Shown here: positions 44,877 to 54,583 of the stretch, piece after piece
How the letters are laid out: each line of letters begins with the position of its first letter
Numbering within the stretch: the first letter of the stretch is position 1
Origin: Lacimicrobium sp. SS2-24
Lineage (GTDB): Bacteria > Pseudomonadota > Gammaproteobacteria > Enterobacterales > Alteromonadaceae
Direction: 5' to 3'
Length of the DNA: 64,000 nucleotides
NCBI RefSeq assembly: GCF_002201535.1
Contig: NZ_NIWW01000006.1
Location: 62,001 to 126,000, forward strand
Program-made: the position numbers and the translations under genes
Notes under the pieces: model-generated
Told to the model about the DNA's origin: nothing
Seen by the model: only the letters and a program-made list of their open reading frames with translations
Database searches by the model: none

Positions 44877-45954
44877 CCGACAGTGAGGCCAGCAAGTCCG
44901 CCTGATGTTCCTGACGAATCGGATCTAAAATGGCGTCTAAATCGCCCTCCACCACTTCATCCAGACGGTACAAGGTCAGATTAATACGATGATCCGTCAC
45001 CCGCCCCTGCGGAAAATTGTAGGTGCGTATGCGCTCAGACCGGTCACCGCTTCCCACTAACAGTCTTCGCGTGCTGGCTTCCTCTGCGGTGCGTTTATCC
45101 TGCTCCAGCTGGTTGAGTCGGGCTTGCAGTACCGACATCGCTTTAGCCCGGTTTTTATGCTGTGACCGCTCATCCTGACATTCCACCACTAACCCCGTGG
45201 GAATATGCGTCAGACGAATGGCAGAATCGGTTTTATTCACATGCTGACCACCGGCACCACTGGCACGATAGGTATCCACCCGCAAATCCGCAGGATTGAT
45301 ATCGATGGCTTCTGACTCGGGTAATTCTGGCAACACCGCGACCGTGCAGGCTGAGGTGTGGATACGGCCCTGAGATTCTGTTTCCGGTACCCGTTGTACG
45401 CGGTGACCACCCGATTCGAATTTGAGGATGCCGTAGCATCCGTCTCCCAGGATATTAGCGATGACCTCTTTATAGCCACCATGTTCGCCCTCGCTGGCAC
45501 TGACCAGTTCCACACGCCAGCCATGGCGCTCAGCATAACGGCTATACATGCGAAACAAATCACCGGCAAAGATGGCCGCTTCATCGCCGCCGGCCCCGGC
45601 CCGAATTTCGACAAAACAGTTCAGATCATCATTGGGATCTTTGGGGAGCAGCAAAATCTGTAGCTCGCTCTCTAACCGGGCGATGGACTCCCTGGCATGT
45701 TTGGCTTCTTCCTCTGCCATTTCACGGATTTCAGCATCGTCTTCCTGCAACATTTCTTTGGCATTTTCCAGCTCCAGCTGAGCCTGGCGATACTCGCGGA
45801 AACACTTCACCAGCTCTTCAAGCTGAGCATATTCTTTGGAAAGTCCCCTGAACTTATCCTGATCGTTAATGACCTCAGGCTCACTGAGCAACGCCTGAAC
45901 CTCATCAAATCGTTCGATTAAGGATTCGAGTTTATGCAGTACCGATTCTTTCAT
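44866..45954 (-). CDS. prfA: Peptide chain release factor RF1
   Basis: 362 residues. The anticodon-like tripeptide region and the GGQ loop ([18 protein letters not shown]) are intact, followed by [20 protein letters not shown]1 releases peptides at UAA and UAG. The family start MKESVLHKL at 45954 is chosen; a longer frame to 45987 lacks support. It follows hemA on the same strand after about 230 bp and is followed by prmC, the conserved hemA-prfA-prmC order. Confidence 0.98.
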   Translation of the reverse strand: MKESVLHKLESLIERFDEVQALLSEPEVINDQDKFRGLSKEYAQLEELVKCFREYRQAQLELENAKEMLQEDDAEIREMAEEEAKHARESIARLESELQILLLPKDPNDDLNCFVEIRAGAGGDEAAIFAGDLFRMYSRYAERHGWRVELVSASEGEHGGYKEVIANILGDGCYGILKFESGGHRVQRVPETESQGRIHTSACTVAVLPELPESEAIDINPADLRVDTYRASGAGGQHVNKTDSAIRLTHIPTGLVVECQDERSQHKNRAKAMSVLQARLNQLEQDKRTAEEASTRRLLVGSGDRSERIRTYNFPQGRVTDHRINLTLYRLDEVVEGDLDAILDPIRQEHQADLLASLSDAN

Positions 45955-46183
45955 AGATTTCCTAATAGGTGTTGCAGGTCTCGCCACCCTGCAAATTTGT
46001 GTGCAAAGCCTGTCGAAAGCCCGCCCGCTTAGCCGTTTGAGTCAGTTTAACATAGCTCTGCTGTGCTCTCGACGCACTAAAATCCCGGCATTTCGCCGTT
46101 AACATCAAAGCATCAAAAGACGTATCCGGCATGGTCCTTTTGCAGAGACTGCATGGTTACCCCGCTTTTGACCGACTCATTTT

Positions 46184-47440
46184 TTACTTGTCTGACCCCA
46201 GCCCCAGCGCCTCTCTCAAAAGCGCTAACGTTGAGTCATCTTTTTGCGCTGCAGCGTGCTTAATGGCCTTGGTGGGCGCGTGAATCAGGCTGTTAGTTAA
46301 CTTGTTGGCCAGCTCTGTCACCACCGCTTCCGCCGCTTTACCTTCCTGTAACTGTTTAATGGCCCGCTGCTGCAATTTCAATTTCAGCGCTTCATTCTGT
46401 TCACGATAAGCTCGCACCAAGTCAATGGAAGCCTGAGTATCATGCCAGGTTAAAAACTCAGCCACGCCCTGCTCTATCAGCGTTTCTGCCTTTGCCGCGG
46501 CGGACTGACGTGAGGCGCGATTCTCCTGCACGATTTGTTGTAAGTCATCCACTGTGTAAAGGTACGCGTCATCCAATTCAGCGACTTCACTTTCCACATC
46601 TCGCGGCACCGCCAAATCCACCAGAAACATGGGCTGATGGCGACGCTTTTTCAATGCCCTTTCTACCACACCCTTACCCAGAATCGGCAACTGACTCGCC
46701 GTAGAGCTGATGATGATATCGGCCTCATGCAGATGATCCGGGATCTGCGCCAGGGTGATCACATCGGCCCCTAGAGGCTCAGCCATATCACTGGCGCGAC
46801 TGAGCGTTCTGTTGGCAACACGTATGCTGCGCACATTTTGTTCATACAGATGCCTGGCCACCAGTTCTATGGTTTCGCCTGCTCCGATCAACAGCACATT
46901 CACCTTGCTCAGTGAAGAAAAAATATGTTTAGCCAGCTGCACGGCAGCAAACGCAACGGAGACAGCATTGGCGCCGATATCGGTATCTGAGCGCACTTTC
47001 TTGGCGACCGAAAAGGTCTGTTGAAACAAACGCTCAAAACCACTGCTGATCATGCCACTGTGGCGCGCACTGGTGTATGCCTGTTTTACCTGTCCCAGAA
47101 TCTGCGGCTCTCCCAACACCATCGAGTCAAGTCCGCTGGCCACACGCATCAGATGCCTGATGGCGCGTTCTTCACTGAACCAATAGCTGGTGTTTTCTAT
47201 GGCATCTTTATCTAACTGATGGAATGACGCCAGCCACTGCCCCAGCTGCTGTTGGGAAATATCCAGGTCGGCATAGATTTCGGTGCGATTACAGGTAGAC
47301 AGAATCACCGACTCCTGGCTGCCGAGCTCTTCTTTGAGGGCGCGCAAGGCTTCCAGCTGGCTGTCGGTGGAGAAGGCAACCTTCTCGCGGACTTCCACAG
47401 GAGCCGTGTTGTGATTAATACCGAATGCAATTAGCGCCAT
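46184..47440 (-). CDS. hemA: Glutamyl-tRNA reductase HemA
   Basis: 418 residues. The catalytic Cys50 lies in ILSTCNRTEIYA; the NADPH-binding domain has VLLIGAGETIELVARHL and VANRTLSRASDMAE; IISSTASQLPILGKG is also typical. HemA reduces charged glutamyl-tRNA to glutamate-1-semialdehyde, the first step of heme synthesis. It leads the prfA-prmC operon and is divergent from lolB, an arrangement common in gammaproteobacteria. Confidence 0.97.
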   Translation of the reverse strand: MALIAFGINHNTAPVEVREKVAFSTDSQLEALRALKEELGSQESVILSTCNRTEIYADLDISQQQLGQWLASFHQLDKDAIENTSYWFSEERAIRHLMRVASGLDSMVLGEPQILGQVKQAYTSARHSGMISSGFERLFQQTFSVAKKVRSDTDIGANAVSVAFAAVQLAKHIFSSLSKVNVLLIGAGETIELVARHLYEQNVRSIRVANRTLSRASDMAEPLGADVITLAQIPDHLHEADIIISSTASQLPILGKGVVERALKKRRHQPMFLVDLAVPRDVESEVAELDDAYLYTVDDLQQIVQENRASRQSAAAKAETLIEQGVAEFLTWHDTQASIDLVRAYREQNEALKLKLQQRAIKQLQEGKAAEAVVTELANKLTNSLIHAPTKAIKHAAAQKDDSTLALLREALGLGSDK

Positions 47441-47570
47441 TGTGGAGTCGTGTGTTAATGCCTGAGAGTGAGCGGTTACGGCGTGGCATTGTACGCAAAA
47501 GCCAAAACTATTGAAAGCATCGACGGTTATGTGTTCCCATAGAAAGCATTCTATACCCTGCTGTTATTTC

Positions 47571-48164
47571 ATGTTAACTGCCAATCCTTACCGCCTGACC
47601 ATTATCGGCGTGCTTTTGCTGCTGCTTTTCGGTTGTGCCACGCGCCCACCCACGTATCAGCCGGTCAATGCAGTCCAGCATCAGGCCAGCCTTAAAAAAC
47701 TAAAAAACTGGCATGTACGGGGTAAGCTGGCCTTTCGCTCAGAACAAGACAAGTTCAGTGCCAATCTTAACTGGCAACAACAGAACCAACAGTTCAACGT
47801 CAACCTGAGCAGTTTTTTAGGCACCAACATTCTGGTACTGGAAAAGCACGATAACCGTGTTGAACTGCAATACGACGACGAGCACTATTATCACACCAAT
47901 GCCGGCGAACTGCTCTACGACCTGTTAGGCTGGACGATCCCGGTTGAATCGATTAGCCAGTGGGTAAAAGGACAGGCCAGCCCCAACGCGCAGCTCGAAT
48001 TTTCTGATGATGGACTGATTAGCACCCTCAAAACCCGGGATGGCTGGGTGGTCAGATACAGCGATTATCGTGCGACTGATGGCATATTACTACCACACGA
48101 TATTCGCCTGAATACGGGTTCGAACAGCATTAAAATACGGGTTGATGCATGGCGACTGAACTGA
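47571..48164 (+). CDS. lolB: Outer-membrane lipoprotein receptor LolB
   Basis: 197 residues: signal peptide with the lipobox LFGC (MLTANPYRLTIIGVLLLLLFGC), then the LolB core KLKNWHVRGKLAFRSEQDKFSANLNWQQQ, FLGTNILVLEKHDNRVELQYD and DLLGWTIPVESISQWVKGQ. LolB takes lipoproteins from LolA and puts them into the outer membrane. The start at 47571 is chosen because it gives a proper signal peptide; the longer frame from 47511 does not. Its end overlaps ispE by 16 bp. Confidence 0.95.
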   Translation: MLTANPYRLTIIGVLLLLLFGCATRPPTYQPVNAVQHQASLKKLKNWHVRGKLAFRSEQDKFSANLNWQQQNQQFNVNLSSFLGTNILVLEKHDNRVELQYDDEHYYHTNAGELLYDLLGWTIPVESISQWVKGQASPNAQLEFSDDGLISTLKTRDGWVVRYSDYRATDGILLPHDIRLNTGSNSIKIRVDAWRLN

Positions 48165-49018
48165 TGTGGTGGCCCTCCCCGGCCAAACTCAATCTTTTTC
48201 TGCACATTACCGGGCGGCGCCAAGATGGCTACCACCAATTACAAAGCCTGTTTCAGATGCTTGATTATGGCGACAGCCTTAATTTTGACATCACAGCGGA
48301 TGCTCGCATTGAGTTGATAACGCCCATCCCCGGGGTCGCTAACGAAGACAACCTGATTGTGCGTGCCGCCAGACTGCTTCAGGCATACAGCGGAGCGCAT
48401 CAGGGCTGCCGGATTCGCCTGCACAAACGCTTGCCCATGGGGGGCGGTATTGGCGGCGGTTCTTCCAATGCTGCAACCACGCTTGTGGCGTTAAATCATC
48501 TATGGCAATGCGGTCTGAACGTGCAGGAGCTGGCTCAACTCGGCTTGCAGCTCGGTGCCGATGTACCGGTATTTGTGCATGGTGATACCGCATTTGCTTC
48601 GGGCGTTGGTGAAACCCTGACGCCAGCCCCCCAGGCACAGAAATATTTCCTTGTCGCCAACCCCGGCATTGAAGTTTCAACTGCGAAAATCTTCAACCAT
48701 CCTGATTTGCCCCGTCACACGGCGCCGATCAACTGGCAGGATTATCGCTTTGAAACTACAGTCAACGACTGTGAAAAACTGGTTTGTACGATGCACCCGC
48801 AAGTTGCAAATCTATTACACTGGTTGTTAGAATACGCGCCGTCGCGGATGACGGGAACGGGTTCAAGTCTGTTCGCCATTTGTGATGACCAAAACCAAGC
48901 TGAAAACCTGCTTTCTCAGCTACCGAAAAGGTGTCATGGCTTTGTCGCCAAGGGGTGCAATCAATCCCCGTTGCAACAAATGCTGGACAGAGTGAGAAAT
49001 GCCAACCAAACAATTTAG
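48149..49018 (+). CDS. ispE: 4-diphosphocytidyl-2-C-methyl-D-erythritol kinase IspE
   Basis: 289 residues of the GHMP kinase superfamily. The start [27 protein letters not shown], the ATP loop [20 protein letters not shown] and the late [12 protein letters not shown] are characteristic. It phosphorylates CDP-ME in the non-mevalonate isoprenoid pathway. It overlaps lolB and precedes prs, the usual lolB-ispE-prs order. Confidence 0.97.
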   Translation: MATELMWWPSPAKLNLFLHITGRRQDGYHQLQSLFQMLDYGDSLNFDITADARIELITPIPGVANEDNLIVRAARLLQAYSGAHQGCRIRLHKRLPMGGGIGGGSSNAATTLVALNHLWQCGLNVQELAQLGLQLGADVPVFVHGDTAFASGVGETLTPAPQAQKYFLVANPGIEVSTAKIFNHPDLPRHTAPINWQDYRFETTVNDCEKLVCTMHPQVANLLHWLLEYAPSRMTGTGSSLFAICDDQNQAENLLSQLPKRCHGFVAKGCNQSPLQQMLDRVRNANQTI

Positions 49019-49040
49019 ACAGCTCATTGAGGATCCTACC

Positions 49041-49988
49041 GTGCCGGATATGAAGTTATTTGCTGGTAATGCCGTACCAGAACTCGCCCAGAAAGTCGCC
49101 GACAGGCTCTACACCAAACTCGGGCATGCCAGCGTAGGACGTTTCAGCGATGGCGAAATCAGCGTCGAAATTCATGAAAACGTGCGCGGATCTGATGTCT
49201 TCATCATCCAGTCCACCTGTGCCCCAACCAATGACAACCTGATGGAATTGATTGTCATGATTGACGCGCTGCGTCGAGCCTCAGCAGGGCGTATTACTGC
49301 GGTACTGCCCTATTTTGGTTATGCCCGCCAGGACCGTCGCGTGCGCTCTGCACGGGTTCCCATTACTGCAAAAGTGGTTGCAGACTTTCTCTCCAATGTG
49401 GGTGTTGATCGCGTACTGACGGTGGATTTGCACGCCGAACAGATTCAGGGCTTCTTCGATGTACCTGTAGACAATGCCTTTGGTACCCCGATTTTGCTTG
49501 AGGACATGCGCGAACGTGAGTTTGTTAACCCTGTGGTGGTGTCTCCGGACATCGGTGGCGTGGTGCGTGCCCGTGCTCTGGCCAAGGTTATGAATGACTT
49601 GGATCTCGCTATTATCGATAAACGTCGTCCCAAAGCCAATGTGTCTCAGGTGATGCATATTATCGGTGATGTGCAAGACAGAGATTGCATCATTGTCGAT
49701 GACATGATTGATACCGGTGGCACATTGTGTAAAGCCGCTCAGGCGCTAAAAGATCATGGCGCCCGACGGGTATTTGCCTATGCGACCCATGCTATTTTCT
49801 CCGGCAATGCCGCGAAGAATCTTGAAGAGTCGGTCATGGACGAAATTATCGTCACCGACAGTATTCCGTTGTCACCACAAATCAAAGCACTGGGTAAGGT
49901 TAAACAACTGAGCCTTTCAGATATGTTGGCCGAAGCCATTCGTCGGGTCAGCAACGAAGAGTCTATCTCGGCTATGTTCGAATACTAA
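49041..49988 (+). CDS. prs: Ribose-phosphate pyrophosphokinase
   Basis: 315 residues. It makes PRPP from ribose-5-phosphate and ATP for nucleotide, NAD, His and Trp synthesis. Motifs [40 protein letters not shown] and the PRPP loop [19 protein letters not shown] agree with Prs. The GTG at 49041 ([10 protein letters not shown]) has GAGGA 7 bases upstream and gives the family N-terminus; an ATG at 48999 lies in the tail of ispE and adds 14 residues. Confidence 0.96.
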   Translation: MPDMKLFAGNAVPELAQKVADRLYTKLGHASVGRFSDGEISVEIHENVRGSDVFIIQSTCAPTNDNLMELIVMIDALRRASAGRITAVLPYFGYARQDRRVRSARVPITAKVVADFLSNVGVDRVLTVDLHAEQIQGFFDVPVDNAFGTPILLEDMREREFVNPVVVSPDIGGVVRARALAKVMNDLDLAIIDKRRPKANVSQVMHIIGDVQDRDCIIVDDMIDTGGTLCKAAQALKDHGARRVFAYATHAIFSGNAAKNLEESVMDEIIVTDSIPLSPQIKALGKVKQLSLSDMLAEAIRRVSNEESISAMFEY

Positions 49989-50011
49989 GGCGGACTCCCT
50001 ACTCCCTATAT

Positions 50012-50039
50012 AAATGCCGGACCTGTTCCGGCATTTTTC
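50012..50039 (+). terminator. Terminator after prs
   Basis: AAATGCCGGA / TCCGGCATTT stem with a 4-5 base loop, followed by TTTTCG. Confidence 0.85.
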
Positions 50040-50123
50040 GTTCCGGTACAACAAAACATGTGTGACATTGAAAGCACACCTGTTCTATGCTGACACAAAT
50101 TATCGTGTTTGAAGGTCGTACAA

Positions 50124-50513
50124 ATGAGAATTGTCACCGTGCTGAGTTGCCTGTTGCCATTCATGGTCGCCTGCGAGTCACACACGCAAAGCCAGGTGAT
50201 AGAGCAACCTCACACCGGCGCCTCAACAGACAGGAATGCCGACATGACGCAGGATCAACATATACAGTTCACTGCAGAGGTGGTGTACAAGGATCTGGAG
50301 GGCGGGTTTTACGCGCTCATCGCCAAAGATGGTAGTAAATATCAGCCATTGGCGCTGGCACAAGCGTATCGCCGACATGGTCTGGTGGTAAAGGTAGAGG
50401 CGAAGCCAATAAAAGACAGAGTCACCTTCCAGCAGTTTGGTACCGTTGTGGAAATTATCAGCATCAGTGTGCTGGATGACTCGAAGGTACGCAGTAGTAA
50501 AAATACCCATTAA
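50124..50513 (+). CDS. Small lipoprotein-like hypothetical protein
   Basis: 129 residues with a signal peptide (MRIVTVLSCLLPFMVA) and an FMVAC lipobox, then a polar segment and a small domain (QFTAEVVYKDLEGGFYALIAKDGSKYQPLAL ... RHGLVVKVEAKPIKDRVTFQQFGTVVEIISISVL) that looks like an OB-type beta barrel. The family is unknown to me. GAAGG lies 9 bases before the ATG. It stands alone between prs and rplY. Confidence 0.72.
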   Translation: MRIVTVLSCLLPFMVACESHTQSQVIEQPHTGASTDRNADMTQDQHIQFTAEVVYKDLEGGFYALIAKDGSKYQPLALAQAYRRHGLVVKVEAKPIKDRVTFQQFGTVVEIISISVLDDSKVRSSKNTH

Positions 50514-50628
50514 AGGGAGATCACCGAAGCATCCAATGCCGCCCAGGCTTTTGCCCTGCACACTCCTCTCTTGTGTCCCGCCCTTGCCGGTGTTAGAATT
50601 CGCCGCCCTTTAAAAGAGGGGCCTACTT

Positions 50629-50666
50629 TTCGGATTTTGGTCGCGAAATCCGAACCACTTATTTTT
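50629..50666 (+). promoter_or_regulatory. Hairpin and T tract in the rplY leader
   Basis: TTCGGATTT (50629-50637) and AAATCCGAA (50646-50654) form a perfect 9-bp stem, followed by CCACTTATTTTTTGG just before the ATG at 50678. The position and form suggest an attenuator or an autoregulatory element; E. coli L25 is known to regulate its own gene through its leader. Confidence 0.5.
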
Positions 50667-50677
50667 TGGAGTTTATT

Positions 50678-51328
50678 ATGTCTGAAGCGATTTTTAATCT
50701 GGATGCGGAAATCCGCACAGACCTGGGGAAAGGTGCGAGCCGCCGCCTGCGTCGTGCAGATAAAGTTCCTGCCATCCTTTACGGAGCGGGCAAAGAGCCG
50801 GTTTCTCTGACCCTGGATCACAACAAAGTTAACCAGGCGCAGGACTTTGAAGCCTTCTACAGCCACGTGCTGACCCTGAACATCGAAGGTAAAAAAGTGG
50901 AAGCTCTGGTAAAAGATATCCAGCGCCACCCTTACAAGCCTAAGCTGACTCACCTTGATTTTCTGCGTGTTGATGCCAAGCAAGCGGTGACCACTCACGT
51001 ACCTTTGCACTTCATTAACGAAGAAAAAGCAAAAGCCATCAAACTGGAAGGCGGTCACGCTGAACACCACATGGCTGATGTAGAAATTCAGTGTCTGCCA
51101 CACGATCTGCCTGAGTACATCGAAGTGGATCTGCTCAATGTGGAAATGGGCCAGACCCTGCACTTGTCTGACCTGGTATTGCCTAAGGGTACCTCTTTGA
51201 CCGAGTTAGCCAAAGGTGAAGACCACGATCTGGCGGTTGTGACAATTAAAGCTGCCAAAGGTCCTGCTGTAGAAGATGAAGAAACAGCAGCCGATGACGG
51301 CGAGGAAGAAGCCAAGACTGAGGAGTAA
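50678..51328 (+). CDS. rplY: Ribosomal protein L25/general stress protein Ctc
   Basis: 216 residues, the long Ctc form. The first half is the L25 5S rRNA-binding domain ([29 protein letters not shown]); the second half is the beta-rich Ctc C-terminal domain ([16 protein letters not shown]) with a very acidic tail. It binds 5S rRNA in the large subunit. Its leader carries a stable hairpin. pth follows 6 bp later, as in many gammaproteobacteria. Confidence 0.96.
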   Translation: MSEAIFNLDAEIRTDLGKGASRRLRRADKVPAILYGAGKEPVSLTLDHNKVNQAQDFEAFYSHVLTLNIEGKKVEALVKDIQRHPYKPKLTHLDFLRVDAKQAVTTHVPLHFINEEKAKAIKLEGGHAEHHMADVEIQCLPHDLPEYIEVDLLNVEMGQTLHLSDLVLPKGTSLTELAKGEDHDLAVVTIKAAKGPAVEDEETAADDGEEEAKTEE

Positions 51329-51333
51329 TCCTC

Positions 51334-51912
51334 TTGGTGAAGCTGATTGTGGGCCTGGGTAACCCGGGCCCCGAATATGAAAATACCAGGCACAATGCCG
51401 GTGCCTGGTTTGTTAATGCCCTTGCCAGTCACTTTCACGTTTCCCTGAAAGCGGAAAGCAAGTTCTTCGGGTGCACTGCCCGTTTGACCGTTGCCGGTCA
51501 GGATATCAGACTCCTTTACCCCACGACTTTCATGAACCGAAGTGGCCAGGCGGTTGCTGCCATGGCAAATTTCTATCGTATTGAAACAGACCAGATTCTG
51601 GTGGCCTATGATGAACTGGACTTGCCACCGGGTGTGGTCAAGCTCAAAACCGGCGGCAGCGCCAGTCAGAACGGTATTCGTGATATTGTCAGTTGCCTGG
51701 GCAACGATAAAGGTTTTCATCGTCTGCGCATCGGTATTGGTCACCCTGGTCATAAAAGCAAGGTCACAGGCCATGTTCTGGGCAAAGCCAGGCCCGATGA
51801 ACAGGAAAAAATAGATGCAGCTATCGATGAAGCCGTACGCTGTACAGAAATTCTAATTAAAGACGGAATGGTGACTGCGATGAATCGCCTGCATTCCTTC
51901 AAAGCAGATTAA
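51334..51912 (+). CDS. pth: Peptidyl-tRNA hydrolase
   Basis: 192 residues. The core [24 protein letters not shown] contains the catalytic His of [21 protein letters not shown] and [28 protein letters not shown] complete the active site. It frees tRNAs from abortive peptidyl-tRNA. The start is not ATG: TTG 51334 has AGGAG 8 bases upstream; GTG 51337 is the alternative. It is between rplY and ychF. Confidence 0.96.
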   Translation: MVKLIVGLGNPGPEYENTRHNAGAWFVNALASHFHVSLKAESKFFGCTARLTVAGQDIRLLYPTTFMNRSGQAVAAMANFYRIETDQILVAYDELDLPPGVVKLKTGGSASQNGIRDIVSCLGNDKGFHRLRIGIGHPGHKSKVTGHVLGKARPDEQEKIDAAIDEAVRCTEILIKDGMVTAMNRLHSFKAD

Positions 51913-51928
51913 CGCAGAGGATACTTTC

Positions 51929-53020
51929 ATGGGTTTTAAATGTGGCATTGTCGGTTTGCCGAATGTGGGTAAATCCACCTTGTTCAACGCCCTGACCAAG
52001 GCAGGTATTGAAGCCGCAAATTTTCCTTTTTGCACCATTGAACCAAATACCGGTGTGGTGCCGGTGCCCGACATTCGTCTGGATAAACTGGCGGAGATCG
52101 TCAACCCTCAGCGCGTTATTCCCACTACCATGGAATTCGTGGATATCGCGGGCCTGGTGGCTGGCGCGTCCAAAGGCGAAGGGCTGGGCAATAAATTTTT
52201 GGCCAATATCCGCGAAACCGATGCCATTGGTCACGTGGTGCGCTGTTTTGAAAATGACAATATCGTGCATGTGGCAGGCGGTGTGAATCCGGCCGATGAT
52301 ATTGATGTGATCAATACTGAGCTGGCGCTGGCCGATTTGGACACCTGCGAAAAGGCTCTGCTGAGAGTTGGCAAGCGCGCCAAAGGTGGCGATAAAGACG
52401 CAAAGTTTGAGGTTCAGGTACTGGAGAAAATCAAACCACACCTCGACCAGGGCAACATGCTGCGCTCAGTGCCTTTAGAAAAAGAAGAGCTGGCCGCCAT
52501 CGCCTACATGAACTTTCTGACTCTCAAACCCACCATGTACATCGCCAATGTCAATGAAGACGGTTTTGAAAACAATCCTCATCTGGACAAGGTCAAAGCC
52601 ATTGCAGAAGGCGAAAATGCCGTGGTGGTAGCAGTCTGTGCCGCCATCGAATCAGAAATTGCCGAGCTGGAAGAAGAAGAAAAAGCCGAGTTTATGGCGG
52701 ATATGGGCCTTGATGAGCCGGGCTTAAACCGCGTCATCCGTGCCGGTTACGACTTGCTTAATCTGAACACCTACTTCACCGCTGGTGTGAAAGAAGTGCG
52801 TGCCTGGACCTTCCCCATCGGCTCTACGGCACCGCAGGCAGCAGGTAAGATCCATACCGATTTTGAAAAAGGCTTTATCCGCGCTGAAGTGGTAGGGTAT
52901 GACAACTTTATTGAGTATAAAGGTGAGCAAGGCGCTAAAGACGCCGGAAAATGGCGCTTAGAAGGCAAGGAATACATTGTCAAAGACGGTGATGTGATTC
53001 ACTTCCGTTTTAATGTCTGA
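51929..53020 (+). CDS. ychF: Redox-regulated ATPase/GTP-binding protein YchF
   Basis: 363 residues. The G1 loop is [14 protein letters not shown]; the G3 region is [18 protein letters not shown]; the NVNE variant of the NKxD motif is in [11 protein letters not shown], which explains the ATP preference of this family. A TGS domain ends the protein ([26 protein letters not shown]). YchF binds the ribosome and negatively controls stress responses in E. coli. The pth-ychF order is conserved. Confidence 0.97.
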   Translation: MGFKCGIVGLPNVGKSTLFNALTKAGIEAANFPFCTIEPNTGVVPVPDIRLDKLAEIVNPQRVIPTTMEFVDIAGLVAGASKGEGLGNKFLANIRETDAIGHVVRCFENDNIVHVAGGVNPADDIDVINTELALADLDTCEKALLRVGKRAKGGDKDAKFEVQVLEKIKPHLDQGNMLRSVPLEKEELAAIAYMNFLTLKPTMYIANVNEDGFENNPHLDKVKAIAEGENAVVVAVCAAIESEIAELEEEEKAEFMADMGLDEPGLNRVIRAGYDLLNLNTYFTAGVKEVRAWTFPIGSTAPQAAGKIHTDFEKGFIRAEVVGYDNFIEYKGEQGAKDAGKWRLEGKEYIVKDGDVIHFRFNV

Positions 53021-53029
53021 TTCCTCTGC

Positions 53030-53052
53030 ATGCCCCGCCTAGCGGGGCGCTT
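53030..53052. terminator. Terminator between ychF and the convergent solute-binding gene
   Basis: GCCCCG / CGGGGC stem with loop CCTAG and a short T run. It overlaps the stop codon of the minus-strand gene at 53039. Confidence 0.6.
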
Positions 53053-53833
53053 TAACTTCCGCCTGAGGGTGGAATTGATAGCGGGAATAAATCTCTTCTA
53101 TTTCTCCGTTGTCTATCATTACCTGCAGCGCCTGATTAATCTGTGGCAAATACCTGGCTTTACTTGGATGCACTCGCATCATTACAGGCTGATCATCCAC
53201 CACATCTCCAATTTCCAGCACGCGGTATTCCGGCCTGATCTTTTGCAGGTGCAAAATTGTATTGTGACCAATAAATATCTGGCTCAATCTGCCCAGTAAC
53301 AGCTGTTCAGCCAACAAATCACTGGAGAGGTTATCCAGCCGGGTAATCATTCCTGTGCTCATAGCCGCATCAAAGCGTGGATAAGAAAACCCTCTGACGA
53401 TGCCGACAACATCATCAAATAAGTCTGCCGGTTTACGCACGGGTTTACGTTTCCCCGGTGAAAATACCACCACTTCAACAGTGCGGGCATAGGGGATACT
53501 GTACACCCCAGGCACTTCCATATGTTGACGCCAACCCGGATTGACGCCAGGCTCGATGTCGACCTGTCCATCATCAAACTCCGCGAGACCGCGCGCAACA
53601 GGATAGCTGTGCAATTTAAAACGCAGGTCGCTATGCGCCGACATGGCTGCGAAGATATCGGCGAAGATTCCTTCAGGGGTGCGACTATCAAGCATGGTGT
53701 ACGGCGGATTACCAGGCTCATACAATAACACTGTCAGCTCGGGCTGTGCCTCTGCCGAGGCAAGATGAATTTGACCCCAACTTAAAACCAACCCCGCGAG
53801 CAGACGTTGAAGCACTACCTGCATGCCGCTCAA
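53039..53833 (-). CDS. Second orphan solute-binding-like protein
   Basis: 264 residues with a signal peptide (LQRLLAGLVLSWGQIHLASA) and an SBP_bac_3-like fold: LTVLLYEPGNPPYTMLDS, EGIFADIFAAMSAHSDL, GQVDIEPGVNPGW, LLLGRLSQIFIGHN, INQALQVMIDNGEIEEIYSRY. As with the gene at 14760, there are no transporter genes next to it, so a sensory or scavenging role is possible. Its end overlaps the ychF terminator. Confidence 0.8.
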   Translation of the reverse strand: MSGMQVVLQRLLAGLVLSWGQIHLASAEAQPELTVLLYEPGNPPYTMLDSRTPEGIFADIFAAMSAHSDLRFKLHSYPVARGLAEFDDGQVDIEPGVNPGWRQHMEVPGVYSIPYARTVEVVVFSPGKRKPVRKPADLFDDVVGIVRGFSYPRFDAAMSTGMITRLDNLSSDLLAEQLLLGRLSQIFIGHNTILHLQKIRPEYRVLEIGDVVDDQPVMMRVHPSKARYLPQINQALQVMIDNGEIEEIYSRYQFHPQAEVKAPR

Positions 53834-54004
53834 CCTGTATTAGCTTAAATGGTAAGTATAAGACCACTCGCTTCACTTTCGCCAAAGCACACGAAAATAA
53901 ACCTGGCACCTCTCTTGGATTCCCTTACCCAGGTGCTTGCGGACTCAATTTAGCGAAGATTGCTCATATCCTGCTCAGTCAGAACATACAGGGCAAAAAA
54001 GGGG

Positions 54005-54033
54005 TTGACCATCATCAGGCAGATCAGCATAAT
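54005..54033 (+). promoter_or_regulatory. Promoter of the Met-Leu-Gln-Gln tRNA operon
   Basis: TTGACC (54005-54010), 17 bases, CATAAT (54028-54033) and a GC-rich discriminator ACGCGCC. Transcription would start near 54040, about 20 bases before tRNA-Met. Confidence 0.8.
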
Positions 54034-54060
54034 ACGCGCCACTCAACGCGAGTATCAAGT

Positions 54061-54137
54061 GGCTAAGTAGCTCAGTTGGTTAGAGCACAGCACTCATAAT
54101 GCTGGGGTCGCAGGTTCGAATCCCGCCTTAGCCACCA
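54061..54137 (+). tRNA. tRNA-Met (elongator, anticodon CAT)
   Basis: 77 bases with encoded CCA. GGCTAAG / CTTAGCC acceptor and ACTCATAAT anticodon loop. Close to E. coli metT/metU rather than to initiator or tRNA-Ile2. Confidence 0.93.
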
Positions 54138-54145
54138 TTAATCTT

Positions 54146-54230
54146 GCGGAAGTGGTGAAATTGGTAGACACGCTGGATTTAGGTTCCAGTGCTTCACGGC
54201 GTGAGAGTTCGAGTCTCTCCTTCCGCACCA
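54146..54230 (+). tRNA. tRNA-Leu (anticodon TAG)
   Basis: 85 bases, class II, acceptor GCGGAAG / CTTCCGC, anticodon loop ATTTAGGTT, encoded CCA. Confidence 0.95.
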
Positions 54231-54236
54231 TGTTGT

Positions 54237-54311
54237 TGGGGTATAGCCAAGTGGTAAGGCAGCGGGTTTTGATCCCGCCATTCGTTGGTTCGAGTCCAGC
54301 TACCCCAGCCA
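54237..54311 (+). tRNA. tRNA-Gln (anticodon TTG), copy 1
   Basis: 75 bases. Acceptor TGGGGTA / TACCCCA, anticodon loop TTTTGATC, encoded GCCA end. Confidence 0.96.
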
Positions 54312-54341
54312 TCTCCTTTATTCGCGCATGAGTCCTACAAT

Positions 54342-54416
54342 TGGGGTATAGCCAAGTGGTAAGGCAGCGGGTTTTGATCCCGCCATTCGTTGGTTCGAGT
54401 CCAGCTACCCCAGCCA
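54342..54416 (+). tRNA. tRNA-Gln (anticodon TTG), copy 2
   Basis: Same sequence as copy 1 with a 30-base spacer. Followed directly by the operon terminator. Confidence 0.96.
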
Positions 54417-54421
54417 TATTT

Positions 54422-54452
54422 AAAAAGCCGCTCCCATGAGCGGCTTTTTTTT
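54422..54452 (+). terminator. Terminator of the tRNA operon
   Basis: AAAAAGCCGCTC / GAGCGGCTTTTT stem with loop CCAT, then TTTAT. Confidence 0.9.
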
Positions 54453-54583
54453 ATCTACCGTTATCAGTCTTCAGTGGTCAGCTTGCAGGCTGATAGCTTG
54501 CGACTGAAAGCGTAAGCCTCTGGACAGCGCGCGCTATTCCCGACAGTATTAACCCCATCATCAATAACAATAAGAAGTCTTCT

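Noticed and set aside
53746-54066. A plus-strand frame overlapping the second solute-binding gene and the tRNA promoter
   Set aside because: It lies mostly opposite a supported gene and a promoter; no domain seen.
54094-54417. A minus-strand open frame across the tRNA operon
   Set aside because: It is antisense to four tRNA genes, with internal repetition from the two tRNA-Gln copies.
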